64,000 nucleotides of DNA, from the NCBI GenBank assembly GCA_945643635.1, contig CALZFC010000019.1:2126501-2190500 (forward strand), given 5' to 3'. Position numbers and translations under genes: made by a program. A model generated the notes under the pieces. That model was not told the origin of the DNA. It saw nothing but the letters and a program-made list of their open reading frames with translations, and ran no database searches. The DNA comes from Allodiplogaster sudhausi (taxonomy: Eukaryota > Nematoda > Chromadorea > Rhabditida > Diplogasteridae). Positions 21,326 to 33,300 of this stretch are shown here, piece by piece (the first letter of the stretch is position 1; the number at the start of each line of letters is the position of its first letter).

Positions 21326-22102
21326 ATGAAGCTGCTTCTGGTGGTTCTTACTGTTGCCACAGTTGCCTTTGGTGCCTCCTCGAGTCCCTCTGGACCTGAG
21401 CCTTCCGGCAGTCCACTGCCTTCTGAAGGCCCTTCGGGCAGTCTACCTCCATCAGAGGGACCTGAGCCGTCAGGCAGCCCCCTGCCATCTGCTGGTCCTT
21501 CTGGCAGCCCTCTTCCTTCTGGTGGTCCTTCGGGCATCCCTCTTCCTTCTGGTGGTCCTTCTGGCAGCCCCCTTCCCTCTGCCGGTCCATCTGACAGTCC
21601 ACTGCCATCAGACCTTCCCCACCCCTCTGGAAGTCCCTCTGGCCGTCCTCATCAATCAGGACGTCCCCACCCCTCTGGAAGTCCCTCTGGCCGTCCCCAC
21701 CCTTCTGGAAGCCCCTCAGGCCGCCCTCACCCATCTGGAAGTCCCTCAGGCCGCCCCCATCCCTCAGGAAGTCCCTCAGGACGTCCTCACCCCTCTGGAA
21801 GGCCCTCAGGACGTCCCCACCCCTCTGGAAGTCCCTCAGGCCGTCCCCATCCCTCAGGAAGTCCCTCAGGCCGTCCCCATCCCTCAGGAAGTCCCTCAGG
21901 CCGTCCTCATCCCTCAGGAAGTCCCTCAGGACGTCCTCATCCCTCAGGAAGTCCCTCAGGCCGTCCCCACCCTTCTGGAGGTCCTTCACCTTCAGGCCAT
22001 CCTTTCCCTTCTTCGTCATTCTCTCCCTTCTCGGGATCTCCTGGCCCATTCAAATACTCGACAGCTCCTCCATCATTCCGAAGCTGGTTCTTCTCTTTCT
22101 AA
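21326..22102 (+). CDS. B2: secreted [16 protein letters not shown] protein (longest copy)
   Basis: A 258-residue protein organised as B1: signal peptide [17 protein letters not shown], proximal PSG region, then about 11-12 units of [10 protein letters not shown] (about 21620-21980), then the constant tail ending FRSWFFSF. The repeat count exceeds that of B1 and B4, with DNA units of 30 bp nearly identical to their neighbours, pointing to recent expansion. Poly(A) signal AATAAATGATGG lies near 22182. Confidence 0.8.
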   Translation: MKLLLVVLTVATVAFGASSSPSGPEPSGSPLPSEGPSGSLPPSEGPEPSGSPLPSAGPSGSPLPSGGPSGIPLPSGGPSGSPLPSAGPSDSPLPSDLPHPSGSPSGRPHQSGRPHPSGSPSGRPHPSGSPSGRPHPSGSPSGRPHPSGSPSGRPHPSGRPSGRPHPSGSPSGRPHPSGSPSGRPHPSGSPSGRPHPSGSPSGRPHPSGSPSGRPHPSGGPSPSGHPFPSSSFSPFSGSPGPFKYSTAPPSFRSWFFSF

Positions 22103-22633
22103 AGCCTTATTCCAAGGAGAAGTGGCTCCTGCGAGCCTATTCATCTGTTTCGCTTAATAATGTATTTATAATTAGCACATAATAAATGATGGAATGATAC
22201 GTTTTCTGTGAATCTGTTGTGAAAACAGAATCAAATCGTTGAGTGAGCAATTATTCTTTTTTCTCAGATCAATAGTGAATTTTTTTTTATTTCCCTTGCA
22301 TGACAACTATTTAATTCTTTTCATTAGTTTGCAAACGTTACTATATTTTCACTGAAATGAAAACAAGATGTGAAAATAATGTAAATACGCTGATCATTCA
22401 CACACGCTGATCATTCACACACGCTGATCATTCGCACAAGCTGATCATTCACACACGCTGATCTCATTCACACACGCTGATCACAGCGGGAGGCTGCTCT
22501 GTCCCGCTGCTCTCTAACAATAAGTACCTGCTTACAGCGGGGAAAGGAAGATCATTGTGTGGGAGGCCCCCGGGAGCGAATCCCGTTGATAAAAGAGCTT
22601 AAAGGTAAGAATAACCATTTTCTTCCACTTCAA

Positions 22634-23743
22634 ATGATGAACGAATCTCTTTCGCCCGAAGGGCAGGCCATTCTGGCCGCCCTTTCCCAGCTTCTGGCTG
22701 ATCAGTCAGAATCCAACCAGCGCCATCTCGATGAGATGCGCACTCTCATTCTACAGCAACAACAGCAACATCAGGAACTCTGTAATCAAATGAATCTACT
22801 TCTTTCAACCGTTAACTCTTTGCTTAGTTGCTTAACCTCCTCCGTCAATTCATATGCCCATGCGGTCTCATCTGGCGGCCCGCCTTCTTTCCCCTCCTTC
22901 GCAGGCATTGCTTCAGCGGTAACCCGCTCTCTGGCCGCAGACTCAGAAGTCAAAGAGAAGGCCAAGCGTGCAGTTATCGTCGGCTATGAAGAGGGGCAGA
23001 GTCAGCAAGAGACTATGGAGAGGGATGTCAGGCTGATCGAATCGATTATCAGCTGTTCCACTGCTCCCCGCCTGCTCTCTCTGCTAGACGGAGAGGGCAA
23101 ATTGAACTCTGACCTAGTTAGCGTGTTTAGGCATGACGGGGCCAACCCCAACCGGGCCAGTACGAGGCCTCGTATCATGAAGATCGATTTGAAAGAGGCA
23201 GACCTCCGTGACCTCTTCCTTCGCCACACACGTTCCACGCGCTGTGTCTCGCAGCTCACGCAGAACGTGCACTCGTACTGCCGGCCCGACTACATGCCGT
23301 ACCAGCTGAAGTACGACTCCGAGCTCCGCCGCGACTGCGGACGGAGGAACCAGGCGGCCGGCCAGCTGAGATTCGTCGTGCGCGACAATGGAAACGGTCC
23401 TGAAATTTTTGAACTTAAAAATCCGAGGGAACTCCCATATCGTCTCAATCCATCTCAATCACAGAATTCTGCCCCCGCCTCTTTCCAGGTCGATGGAAGC
23501 CGAGGTCGAGCGATGTCTCGTGGAGGTGGCAGAGGCCGAGGCACTCGGCGAGCCAACAGCGTCGCGAGCCCCGCCCGCGGTTCCACTCGCCGAAGTCTCA
23601 AGCGCGAGACAACGACCGCCCTGGCCTCCATCGTCTCGCCGCAGAATCTGCCACCGTCGAAGACCATCAAGGGCAACACCCCCCCCCCCCCGCCCGGGGG
23701 GTCGTCAGTTCCATCTCAAGCGCCCTCTATAAGCAGGGCCTAG
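22634..23743 (+). CDS. LINE ORF1 (gag-like nucleic-acid-binding protein)
   Basis: About 369 residues from the MMNESLSPEG start; the frame is open to 22559 upstream. A glutamine-rich coiled coil (residues about 25-60, LILQQQQQHQELCNQMNLLL) is followed by a nematode LINE ORF1 region. That region has arginine-rich RNA-binding character and a PYQLKYDSELRRDCGRRNQA / LRFVVRD / IFELKNPRELP signature. A basic, Gly/Arg-rich tail (RGGGRGRGTRR) follows. No zinc knuckle is seen. It packages LINE RNA in the retrotransposition complex. Confidence 0.7.
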   Translation: MMNESLSPEGQAILAALSQLLADQSESNQRHLDEMRTLILQQQQQHQELCNQMNLLLSTVNSLLSCLTSSVNSYAHAVSSGGPPSFPSFAGIASAVTRSLAADSEVKEKAKRAVIVGYEEGQSQQETMERDVRLIESIISCSTAPRLLSLLDGEGKLNSDLVSVFRHDGANPNRASTRPRIMKIDLKEADLRDLFLRHTRSTRCVSQLTQNVHSYCRPDYMPYQLKYDSELRRDCGRRNQAAGQLRFVVRDNGNGPEIFELKNPRELPYRLNPSQSQNSAPASFQVDGSRGRAMSRGGGRGRGTRRANSVASPARGSTRRSLKRETTTALASIVSPQNLPPSKTIKGNTPPPPPGGSSVPSQAPSISRA

Positions 23744-23800
23744 GTCTCTCCCCAACATGTTTCTATCAAGTCACATACTTTTGCCCCAGCCAAATCTAAA

Positions 23801-25881
23801 ATGAAAAGTTCAATTGCTTTGCTTTTAAATATACGCTCAGTTTCCCAAAAATTAAATATTATCGAATCCATTCTTGCACATTATAAACCGTCTATTCTTT
23901 GCCTCACGGAGACCTGGGCTCGGCCTGAAACTGTTAATGATGCTATGCTCTCTTTTCGCCACTGTTATCAAGTCTTTCGCGCAGATAGAATATGCGACAC
24001 ACGCGGTGGCGGTGTATGCATTCTTGTCCCGAATAACTTTCCTTGCGTTCTCCTCTCTTCTCTTAGCTTCTCTCCAGACGGTTTCTGTTATGATCCATAT
24101 TAATAGCAGGCTGAAGCTTGTTTGCCATTGTCTTTATCGTAGCCCGCGCTGCAGCCCAGAACATTTCTCTGCTTGTCTTCAGCATCTTTCCTCCCAAATT
24201 CAAGATAATAGTGACCAAGTCCATTTTGTTGTTGGAGATTTTAACCTACCAGAGATTGGATGGCCCGATGCTCGCATTCCTGCGCACATTTCTTCTAACC
24301 ACCAAGCGCATCTTCTCTGCCGATTTTATACATCAAATAGCTTACTCCAATGCGTAGAACAGCCGACTAGAAACTCCAAGATTCTTGATCTTGTCTTTCA
24401 TACGAAACCCGACTTTGTCAGAGTGTACGGTGCATCCACCACCCCCTTCCTGTGATCATTCCCTTATTTCCTTTTCGTTTGCGACTGCTTCCACTTTCCA
24501 GCAAAACTCTCGATACGTACCCCAGTTTCGAAAGGCAAAATTTGATGCTATATCTTCTTCCCTCGCCTCCATTAATTGGGTATCTTCACTTGGCAACCAA
24601 GTAGACCCTGATTTGCTTTACAACACCTTTATTACTGAATGCCTCCGATTGATTCATCTCCATGTCCCTTTCAAAAGACAAAAGGCGCGAGCCCTCTCCT
24701 TTCCTCCTCGGATTTCATTTTTGAGTAGAAAAGCAGCCTCCCTCTACAAGCGCATTCATGTTATCGGCTATCTCCCTTTCCGCAGAGCCAACTCTAAATT
24801 GCGTAGAGCTCTTGACTGCCACAGGCGAAATTTAGAAAAGGCGATAATCTCCAGCAACAGCCCCGCTAAACTCTTCCGTTTCGCCATCGAGCACATTAAA
24901 GATATGCCGTCTATCCCTTCGTTAGTATATAAAGGACAATACATTAACGAAAACAAAGATAAGGCCAGAATATTCGCTGAATATTTTGCTTCTGCCTATA
25001 GTCAACCAATCTCCCATTCCCCTTCTCCAGTCTCTAAACGGACCTCCTCTATCATAGACTTTGTTGATATTCATCCATCCATCGTCTTCCGTGCACTTCG
25101 CCGTCTTCCATTTAGGAACAGTACCTCGCCAGACACTATTCCATATGCATTCTTGAAAGAAACCGCTTCTGTCTCTTGTCTCCCTCTTTCAATTTTGTTC
25201 AACCAATTCCTTCTCCATGGAAAATGCCCCAATCATTGGCTTACAGCTATAGTGCGTCCCGTTTATAAGCAAAAAGGTGCTAAGTCGGATCCCGCTAGCT
25301 ACCGACCAATCAGTCTTATCTCCTCAACGGCAAAAGTTATGGAACGCATAATCTGCACACGCATACTGGAGTACCTAAACGAACATAAACTTCTTAGTCC
25401 AGCCCAATTCGGATTCCGACCCCGCCATTCCTGCGAGCTCTCACTTCTTCAGTCTGTCACCGAATACCACAAGGCATTAGATCGGAAACATTATGTTTCC
25501 GTAGCACTAATAGACTTTTCTAAGGCCTTCGACTCAATTTCTATTCCTCTTCTTATGATAAAACTACAGAGTTATGGGATCTCAGGTTGTCTCTTAAAGT
25601 TTCTCTCTGCTTTCCTCAGAGATAGAGCCCAATTCGTACGTGTTTCAGACTCTGACTCAGTACCATATCCTACCCCATCTGGTGTCCCACAAGGAAGCTG
25701 TCTCGGTCCATTACTCTTTCTTCTTTTTATTAACAATCTTCCAGATATCATCCCAGCAGGTTGTTCCATAAGCATGTATGCTGACGATGTTAAGCTATCA
25801 ACTATTAACAATCCCACTTTGCTTCAAACAGCACTTGATTTGCTTCATGTCTGGGCCGCTGCCAATAGCTTGACTAGTGCT
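23801..25881 (+). pseudogene. LINE ORF2 (endonuclease/reverse transcriptase), frameshifted
   Basis: The endonuclease starts in one frame (NIRSVSQKLNIIESILAHYK, CLTETW, RADRICDTRGGGVCILVP). It continues from about 24110 in a second frame (LYRSPRCSPEHF, HFVVGDFNLPEIGW) and from about 24440 in a third (SCDHSLISFSF), so two frameshifts break it. The reverse transcriptase in the third frame is well kept: YRPISLISSTAKVMERII, LSPAQFGFRPRHS, VALIDFSKAFDSI, GVPQGSCLGPLLFLLF, and the catalytic YADD at 25777-25788. It ends shortly after ALDLLHVWAAANSL. The copy cannot encode an active enzyme. Confidence 0.85.
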
Positions 25882-28666
25882 AAAGAGCAGCCCTGGGCTG
25901 TCCACTTTAATTGTCATCACGTCGTCGTCATTTCTAGTTTCTGGCAATTGTGGCTGCAACGATCGAAGAGAAGTTTCCTCCTCTCCTCTCGAAGCCGGCA
26001 TTCCATGACTGGTCAAGCGTCGAGAAATGAGCCTGAAATACTATTCACGTATGAATTAAAATATCAATGGTATTTGTATGCATCTAACTAATTGAGACTT
26101 CCTAAAATATCCATCTCGACTAAGAATTATAGCCTGCTAGGTACTCTATCTAAATTAGAGCGTATGTACTATGTCTCGGTAGAAATGAAAGTTTCATGTT
26201 AAATCTGTGAAACCTTGTCCTCCTGATGACGCGGCACGACACTCGCTGCGTCACGAATGCGCCGCTGTCTCATTAGCCTGCCACAATTAATGCACTTTAC
26301 GGCTCCATTCATTAATTTTGAAGTACCCTTCCGTACATATATGAACTACCTGCCACGACGCAGAATTATCAGCAGAATTATCGGACTCAGCACACAGTAG
26401 TACGGCTGCATCTAAAGCACATCAGGCATTTCACTGTTCTATTAGAGACACAAAGAATCGATATTCGAAGAGGTTAATTGAAATGCGAAGAGTTCAAAGT
26501 CTACTTTCCTTTTTTAACTTTTCTTTTTCGTTAACGAACATTGAGAGCAGCGCCACGTGTGACCGCCACGTCTGTATTTCCGGGGCCGCCAACTTTGAAG
26601 TGCGTGTACACGAAGAGTATTGCTGGGAAGTGGTAAAGAAATGTTTATTTTAACTAATATTCAATATATTTCAAGATTTCTTAAACCGCCATTAAGCCAT
26701 ATTCGCCTTCGTAAGCATTTGTCCGTTATCAGGACTTTATTTTTGCTGCTCGATCGGATATTTGATTCCGGGCTCGTTTGGCTACAATCCAGGTTCTCTC
26801 AGTGGAGTGAGATAATGAAAGATGAATGGAGGTAGAGAATGGCGTGTACTGACTGATGTGAGTGAGACTGGCGATGACGTGGAATACGGCGCATGGGAGA
26901 AACTCCTCGATACTGTACACATTCTGCTGATACATGAATTTGATTCGCAAGTTAAAGTGTCTTGACGAAGGCCTGAAATGTGTGACAAGATAACACTTAA
27001 ATTCACTCTACTTTGCTCAATAAACATATCTCGCTTTTCTCTGCACACATTTCGTAGCTCGCATATGAAGATAAGATCGGACGCTTTAGTAAATACAAAT
27101 GTGTCCGGGGGGGGGGTTAACTGTTATTTGTATTCCAGATAAAACGAATTTTACCTTTGTAATAGTCGTCTGTTGTGCTGTAGGAGAGAAATGTCAATAA
27201 ATAGAGCCAAGACGTCAAGAACGAAAAGAACGTACAAGTTAATTTCGAAAAAGATCTGAAAAAGTCATCAACTGTTTTAGCAATAAAACTTTTGTTGGGA
27301 CTTTTTGCTTTTATTGAATGCTAACCATGGAGTTTCGTGAGAAGCCATTGCAATAAGGTGCACGGCCTGTGAAGTCGTCGCCGCCATATACAAAAAAGTT
27401 GATACCGATCGAGTAGATCACCTAGCCAAAAATATATGCGGTTGTATGATTATTTGCATGGGTGGCGGGGGGAGGGGGGGGGGGGTGAAAATATCCGGCC
27501 CCGGCCCCAGGGTATGTCGGGACCGGCCTCCCCTTTTTAGGCATATACTTCACGGTCGATGGAACCGTATTTCACGGTCGCTGGTCACCCTGTATCTCAA
27601 CAAAACTTTTAGGCCATAAATTAGTTGGCGACGACTGCTAAATTTAAAGTTCTGTTAGCTCATTACGGCCACATATGTACATAAAATCATTCGGGAGTTT
27701 TCGCCTCCTCTAAGCATTAGGTGAAACTTACGGCAGCAGCTATGAGGCAGCGGCCGACGCTGACCGCGTAGCGAGTTGTGTACGTGTTCACCACTCGCTG
27801 ACAAGTGATTGCCACGTGAGAGCAAACGATTCCTATAAAATACACTAAGATGCATAGTATTTAACTTATAAGAGAATAACAATAGCTAGAAGAATTAAAT
27901 TAAACTTTCAAAATAGAGCACAGAATTTAAAGATCGAGTGCTATTTCGCTTGCTGTTTGGCTTTTTTTTTAAACAACAGCACCAAGAGTGAGATCTTCAA
28001 GGTGTCTAGAATCCCTTGACGTCACCTGAGAGTGGAACGACGCCGGCAATCTTGATTGTGTAGCAGACCAGATTGCTGATTTGAGCTTCACACGTCGGCT
28101 GCACGAAGAGGCGAACTGCCGTAGTTATCGCCTTGAATTCAAATTTTATTAAAAATTCACGAGGAAGAGATTTGGAATGTCAACCTGGAGAAGAAACATG
28201 AAGAAGGACTGGACAAAGATGAAGAAATAGAGAAGTAGTAATAGTTCCTGTAAAATATATGTACTTATGTATATTATATTTACAATCAGCAATATCTCAT
28301 ATGTTTTATGACTTACAAATTTAAAAAAAAAACTATTTTTTTTCTATTATTACCTTGAACATTTGATCGAAGACCGAATTCAGAACAAAGCGAAAAACGG
28401 TGTAGAGAACCAATGCCATAGAGATGATAGATAATATCATCTAAAACAATAATATGTTTCATCCCGAATGCAATATTATTACAGGGAAACAAATACGCTT
28501 ATCAGCAACAAAAAATGTTACAAATATATAAGTATGTATGTCAAATTTAACGGTCTGAAAATGACAAACTCTAAATTTAACTCACCTGAACATATTGCAC
28601 AATATGAAGCGCTGAATTTCGTTGGAATTCGATGATAGCAGGACAGATTTCACGGTTTTCATTCAT
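25798..28666 (-). CDS. C1: seven-TM chemoreceptor, Sra/Srab type
   Basis: Eleven exons join in phase: 28666-28586, 28440-28354, 28247-28185, 28131-28026, 27832-27732, 27421-27326, 27255-27155, 26972-26854, 26622-26540, 26405-26350 and 26032-25798. The product is about 375 aa. Landmarks: short N-terminus with a cysteine then ALHIVQYVQ (TM1), FFIFVQSFFMLLLQ (TM2), HVAITCQRVVNTY (TM3/ER-like loop), VIYSIGINFFVYGG (TM4), INLYVLFVLDVLALF (TM5), IKFMYQQNVYSIEEFLPC (loop 3/TM6) and YYCVLSPIILL (TM7). This layout is that of nematode Sra-superfamily receptors in chemosensory neurons. The last 28 codons are antisense LINE sequence, because the LINE replaced the original stop. Confidence 0.8.
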
Positions 28667-28950
28667 AACTCTAGAATTGACTTCTGTTCTCGCAGGAGCA
28701 CTGCCATTGGACTAATGATCACGCGGCTCATTTATACTCATCCACTCGAAAGCACAATTCTTTTTTCTTTTTTAACTCAAGCATTCTGTTATGAAACAAT
28801 CAAGTGAATTAAAAATAATTGTAAATCTGATCGAGCTTCATAGTGAAATGAAGTGACGACTGACAGTTGGTGGTCACAACCACCTACATAATGAATATAA
28901 TAAGTGAAGCAATTAATGTGATAGCATACCAAGTCTGATAGCAATAAGCT

Positions 28951-28991
<41 letters not shown>

Positions 28992-29974
28992 TGTTGTATA
29001 AATATCTGTATATATTGGACTGACTCTTATGGTTAGCAGATGACAACATAAATTAAGGCAAGTCTGTGAACTGGATTCTCGGAATGTAAGCAGTAAAAAA
29101 ACACAACATATAATGTTCGTAAAATGAACTTAGACAAACAATGTTAGTGAAATAAAATGCGGAGAGTGAATTAATTGTAAGAACCGAACTCACAAGAGCG
29201 ATTCAGCTGAGCTTTGCCGCAATAATTTCATATGCGCGCAGTTATTCGCTATTTCTTTCGTCGTCTCTCGGACTACCTTTTTTCAGCTGCGCCCAGCGTA
29301 CAATTTCTTAAGCTGGCATTGAGCAACTATCAAACCACAAATGAAGACAAACAGGCCGTCATTCACAAAATGGAGGGAGAGAAATGAAATCTTGTTGAAA
29401 ATCGACAGTAATAAAATATTAGAAGTACCGTTAAAGATATATGAATGTATTGTGAACAATTATTGATCTCCGTATTTTCTTCATTCGACAAGATAAAAAT
29501 TCGTCTAACTGAATTAGTGAATAAAAAGTGCAGCCATTTGAAATATGCATGTCAAGGGATGTGGTAGAAGAAGGCTTGCGCATATCTGTTAGTTCGATTT
29601 GAGAGGGGCGCTGAAACGGTCGTCGTTCTAAAGGCAGCAATTGGATGTCTTGGCAACCATCTCTGCATCATCAGAACTGCATAATTTTTAAAGACCATGT
29701 TAAACCTCTGTTATCACTTTTTTAACGTGCACTTTTTGAATAAATTACTATGCACAGTGCATGTAGACATATATAAATCGATTCCTATCAATAATTGGTG
29801 GCTGCGGAATAGGGGTTTTCCTGTGCTTCCACGTAGACGGGGTATCCACGCTCTGTTATGTGAATTCCAAGCACTCAAGCAGCGAAAATTACCGTTGGAA
29901 TCATTCTTGGAACAGACTGCAGATCGTTCGCCACTCTCAATTCTCTCATTCTTTCTCTCTGTCTTCCTCTCCTA

Positions 29975-30023
<49 letters not shown>

Positions 30024-30310
30024 CTCGTACAATTAATACTACTCGTGCTCTTGTTTGTACGAAGTTTGCTCGCCCACAACTTCCTCACGTCATCTCCAGG
30101 CTGCTGCAATTAAAAGTGCTTCTGTTTGAGACACTTGAACTGCGGTGTCGAAAATGCTGCATTTCCTTGCATGGTAAAACTGAACACTGAACAAAGTCAT
30201 GACTATGTCATATTTTCTTCTTTTATTTTAAATGTGTAAGAAAAGAAAATCTTACTTATGCATACAAGTGTGAATGCTCCGTTGTGGGTGTTCTTGTCAC
30301 TCTAGTCATG
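28667..30310. other. Duplicated flank of C1; microsatellites
   Basis: No gene is supported. Matches 47260-48730. Contains (TA)n at about 28957-28986, the flank module at 29190-29420 and a (CT)n tract at about 29970-30020. Confidence 0.5.
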
Positions 30311-33300
30311 CATATAAGACAGTGTGAATTAAAAAGTTTGGTTTTTTTCTGCAATTTTCGATTAAGCTGTTTTTTTTGCCAAATTTGGCAGGTAAAACAC
30401 ACAAGCAAATGTGGCAGTATTTTATTCATTGATTCAAACTTGTCATGACAAATAAGACGGTTAATAAAATGACGGGCACAATGTACAAGCGAAGAAAATG
30501 GCTGAGCCACAGAAATGTGTCCTAATGATTGACAACCCGGCTTCGGCATATTTAACAGGAAAATAATTTCGCGTGGCAAAAATAGAGGTCTTTAAAAGTG
30601 GATTCATAGCATGCCAAATTTGATGGCCTCAAAATTTTCCATGGCGCAATCTGCATATGTTCAAAATTTCAACGGTTTTGGCAAGCCCTTCACTTATAAA
30701 AAATGTCACAGCCAAAATAAACAGCTATCAGAATTGGCAAAAGGATTTACCATTTTTAACAGCTGTTAAACGTGCCACGAGGAAGCCGCTGTCGGCCGAG
30801 GAACTTGGCAATTTTGACAGCCGTCAAAAATGGCAACTTGGCAGATTCAGCGGGCAGAAAAAATGTCAAGCCAAATTTTTGACCCTTCAAAAGTGGCAAG
30901 CCAAATTTTTGACCCTTCAAAAGTGGCAAGCCAATTTTAACGGCTATAAATAATGGCTGGCCGTTTTGACGGCCGTTAAAAAAGGCAAATCCTTTTTTTT
31001 ACCCCAAAAAAGGCTCATGGCACAACATTCCTACTAAAATAAGATTTAGCCCTCATCACATCACTAAATTCACATATGCATCCTTATATAACAAATAGGA
31101 AACAAAAAAAATATATTTAGATCAGTCATGAAACATGGCTGTTTCTACAGTATAACAGTCATTACAACATTCTAGAACTCAGTTGATAAATGCTAGCAAG
31201 GTTAACATACCAGCCACTAGAATGGCCATCATCACTGGAATAGGTAACTCTTCCAGCTTCGAGATGCATGGCCTCGTGTGACTTGATCACTGAGAATCCC
31301 TGGGGACGCAAGATTCACGAAGGAGGAGGGCCGTAGCCCGCTGCCAGAACCATCATCGACGTCGCCACCAAAGAAACCACGGCGACGACCGGCGGCTCCA
31401 CCATCACCTCCTGAATTAGATTCTCTTTCATTTACATGTCAATAATTGTTGGCAAAACTGAAAAAAAACTGTTGGCCAACAAGTGGATATTAATGAAAGA
31501 TTTTCCATCCTTATAAAATATCAATTCTATTTAACATAAAAAAAATAAAAATTATAATAGATAATTGAAAACAATAATAAAACAAAACCTGTTTAAACTG
31601 GACGCGGTCGTCCATCTCCGGCGGCACTCCCACTGCACATCCTTGCCTTGCGCGGGCCAGCTTGACATCTAATCTGAAACAAGAACACTAAATAATGTTA
31701 AAAGATGTGTCTGCGATTATCATGATGCTATTTTTCCGAGTTATGGTAAGTATACGGTATATGGCCTTGTAGCTCCATACAATGTATGATATCATTGCTG
31801 TTTTGTTAGAAATGAAATACAACATGAAATATTAACACTAGATTCGTGTTCTCCATTCTAAATAACAAAAAGGAAATGATTTACACTTATTTTAGAGGAA
31901 AATGGACATCTACCGTATACACACCGTAATTCTGAGAAAATTATAAAACATCACGATAAGAATTGAATGGAATGTTTGTCATCTCTGTAACTAAAAGCCC
32001 CCGAACTGTTGAATTTCAGGGAAAAAAATTTAAATCGACATAAAAAATATTTGCGCCGTCAAAATATTAGTGGTCGGTTTTTGGGTGTAAATTTTTTTTT
32101 TGGAAAAAGTGTTTGAATGCAGTTCAAAGAGCTCGCGATTCTCTATTTAATGATATGTCTACCGTCGTATAACATTAACAACTAACAACTCTATGCTCAA
32201 TTTCATTTTAAGGAAATATATGAAAAATTTAAAACATGGCCAGGTTGTTGAGCTCTTCGCATTGTTAATTTTGGACTAATTTTTTGCAGGAGAAATTGAA
32301 AAAAGTACCGTGCTCGATGATTAAGAACAGGATAACTAGACTAAAAACGAAAACTGCAGAAGATTCAACTTGCTCAAAAAAATAATTCTAACGAGCAAAA
32401 CTTCTGCCCTGAGAAATGACCTAATCATAAATCAGTTCGCTAATCCTATAAAGCAAAATGACCAGAAAATAAACAAATATCAAAGAGGATGCCAAAACCT
32501 CAAAGTGGTGCTTCGGAGTGGCCGCCAATATCAAGCCGATGCCGCGCCAGGATTCCGCGGCGCCGATGTTGGAAGGGGCGCCAAGTGTACATCTTCTCTT
32601 AAAGTGTAAATTAATCACATGAACAACAATTCAAGCAAAAAGGAAAGGCAGAAACAACAACATAAACATGCAATCTCGTTTAGCACTGAATAAGTTTCAT
32701 TCGGCAGTTATGAAAGCTGCGACGCGACCGCAACGCGTACAGGTTCTCATTTTGCACTATGCACCTCGTACCATGCACGTAATGTCATTGTTCTTAATTG
32801 CACGGTGAATGGGACCATTTTTGAATAGTTATATGTAATTTTACATTTCTGCACGGTTCACGTGATTAAAAATTACGTGAACCATGCAAATAATCACGAA
32901 TGGTCGCAGGGAATTTAAGCACCATATCATTAGGTGCGCCGTACTACAGCGTGCACCGTGCAAAAAATTAATTGTCGCGTTTCGAAATTCTCGGTAAAGC
33001 TGTAGCTTTTTGGATTGCTGTTAGGTTTTCTGCAAGTATTCTTTTCATTTGTTTAATGTTTGACGACGAATATTTGCTTCTATGTTTTTCATGCGATTGT
33101 AGTCCCGCCATCCACGCATGAAGCACCAGGGCGGCAACGACTACGGGCGCCAGGGTCGATGCCATCTCTAACGGTTAGAAATTACGTTTTAGGTTTATTT
33201 TTTATTTATTTAACTGTTTGGTATTCGAAGTGTTTTGTTTAATCGAAAATTTCGTAGGCATTTTGTTCTTAAGTTTGTTTTTTCACTGGAATGAAATCCG

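Larger units (their letters stand above)
22387..25881 (+). mobile_element. CR1-like LINE, 3'-truncated copy
   Basis: The paralogous unit (43.6 kb) lacks this segment: AATGTAAAT before 22387 and AGCAGCCC after 25881 are separated by only about 15 bases there. The insert begins with about five 17-18 bp tandem repeats around CACACGCTGATCATT (22387-22482), probably its 5'UTR. ORF1 and a broken ORF2 (endonuclease plus reverse transcriptase) follow. It stops abruptly after RT palm, with no thumb/C-terminal part, 3'UTR or tail. Confidence 0.85.

Noticed and set aside
22387..22482. Tandem CACACGCTGATCATT repeats as a possible CRISPR-like array
   Set aside because: No spacers of constant length and a eukaryotic context; they fit the 5' end of the LINE, because they are absent at the empty site.
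32421..32618. Small frames inside the 4.8-kb transposon (for example LRSGRQYQADAAPGFRG) as a gag-like gene
   Set aside because: Too short, no further gag, protease or polymerase motif nearby.
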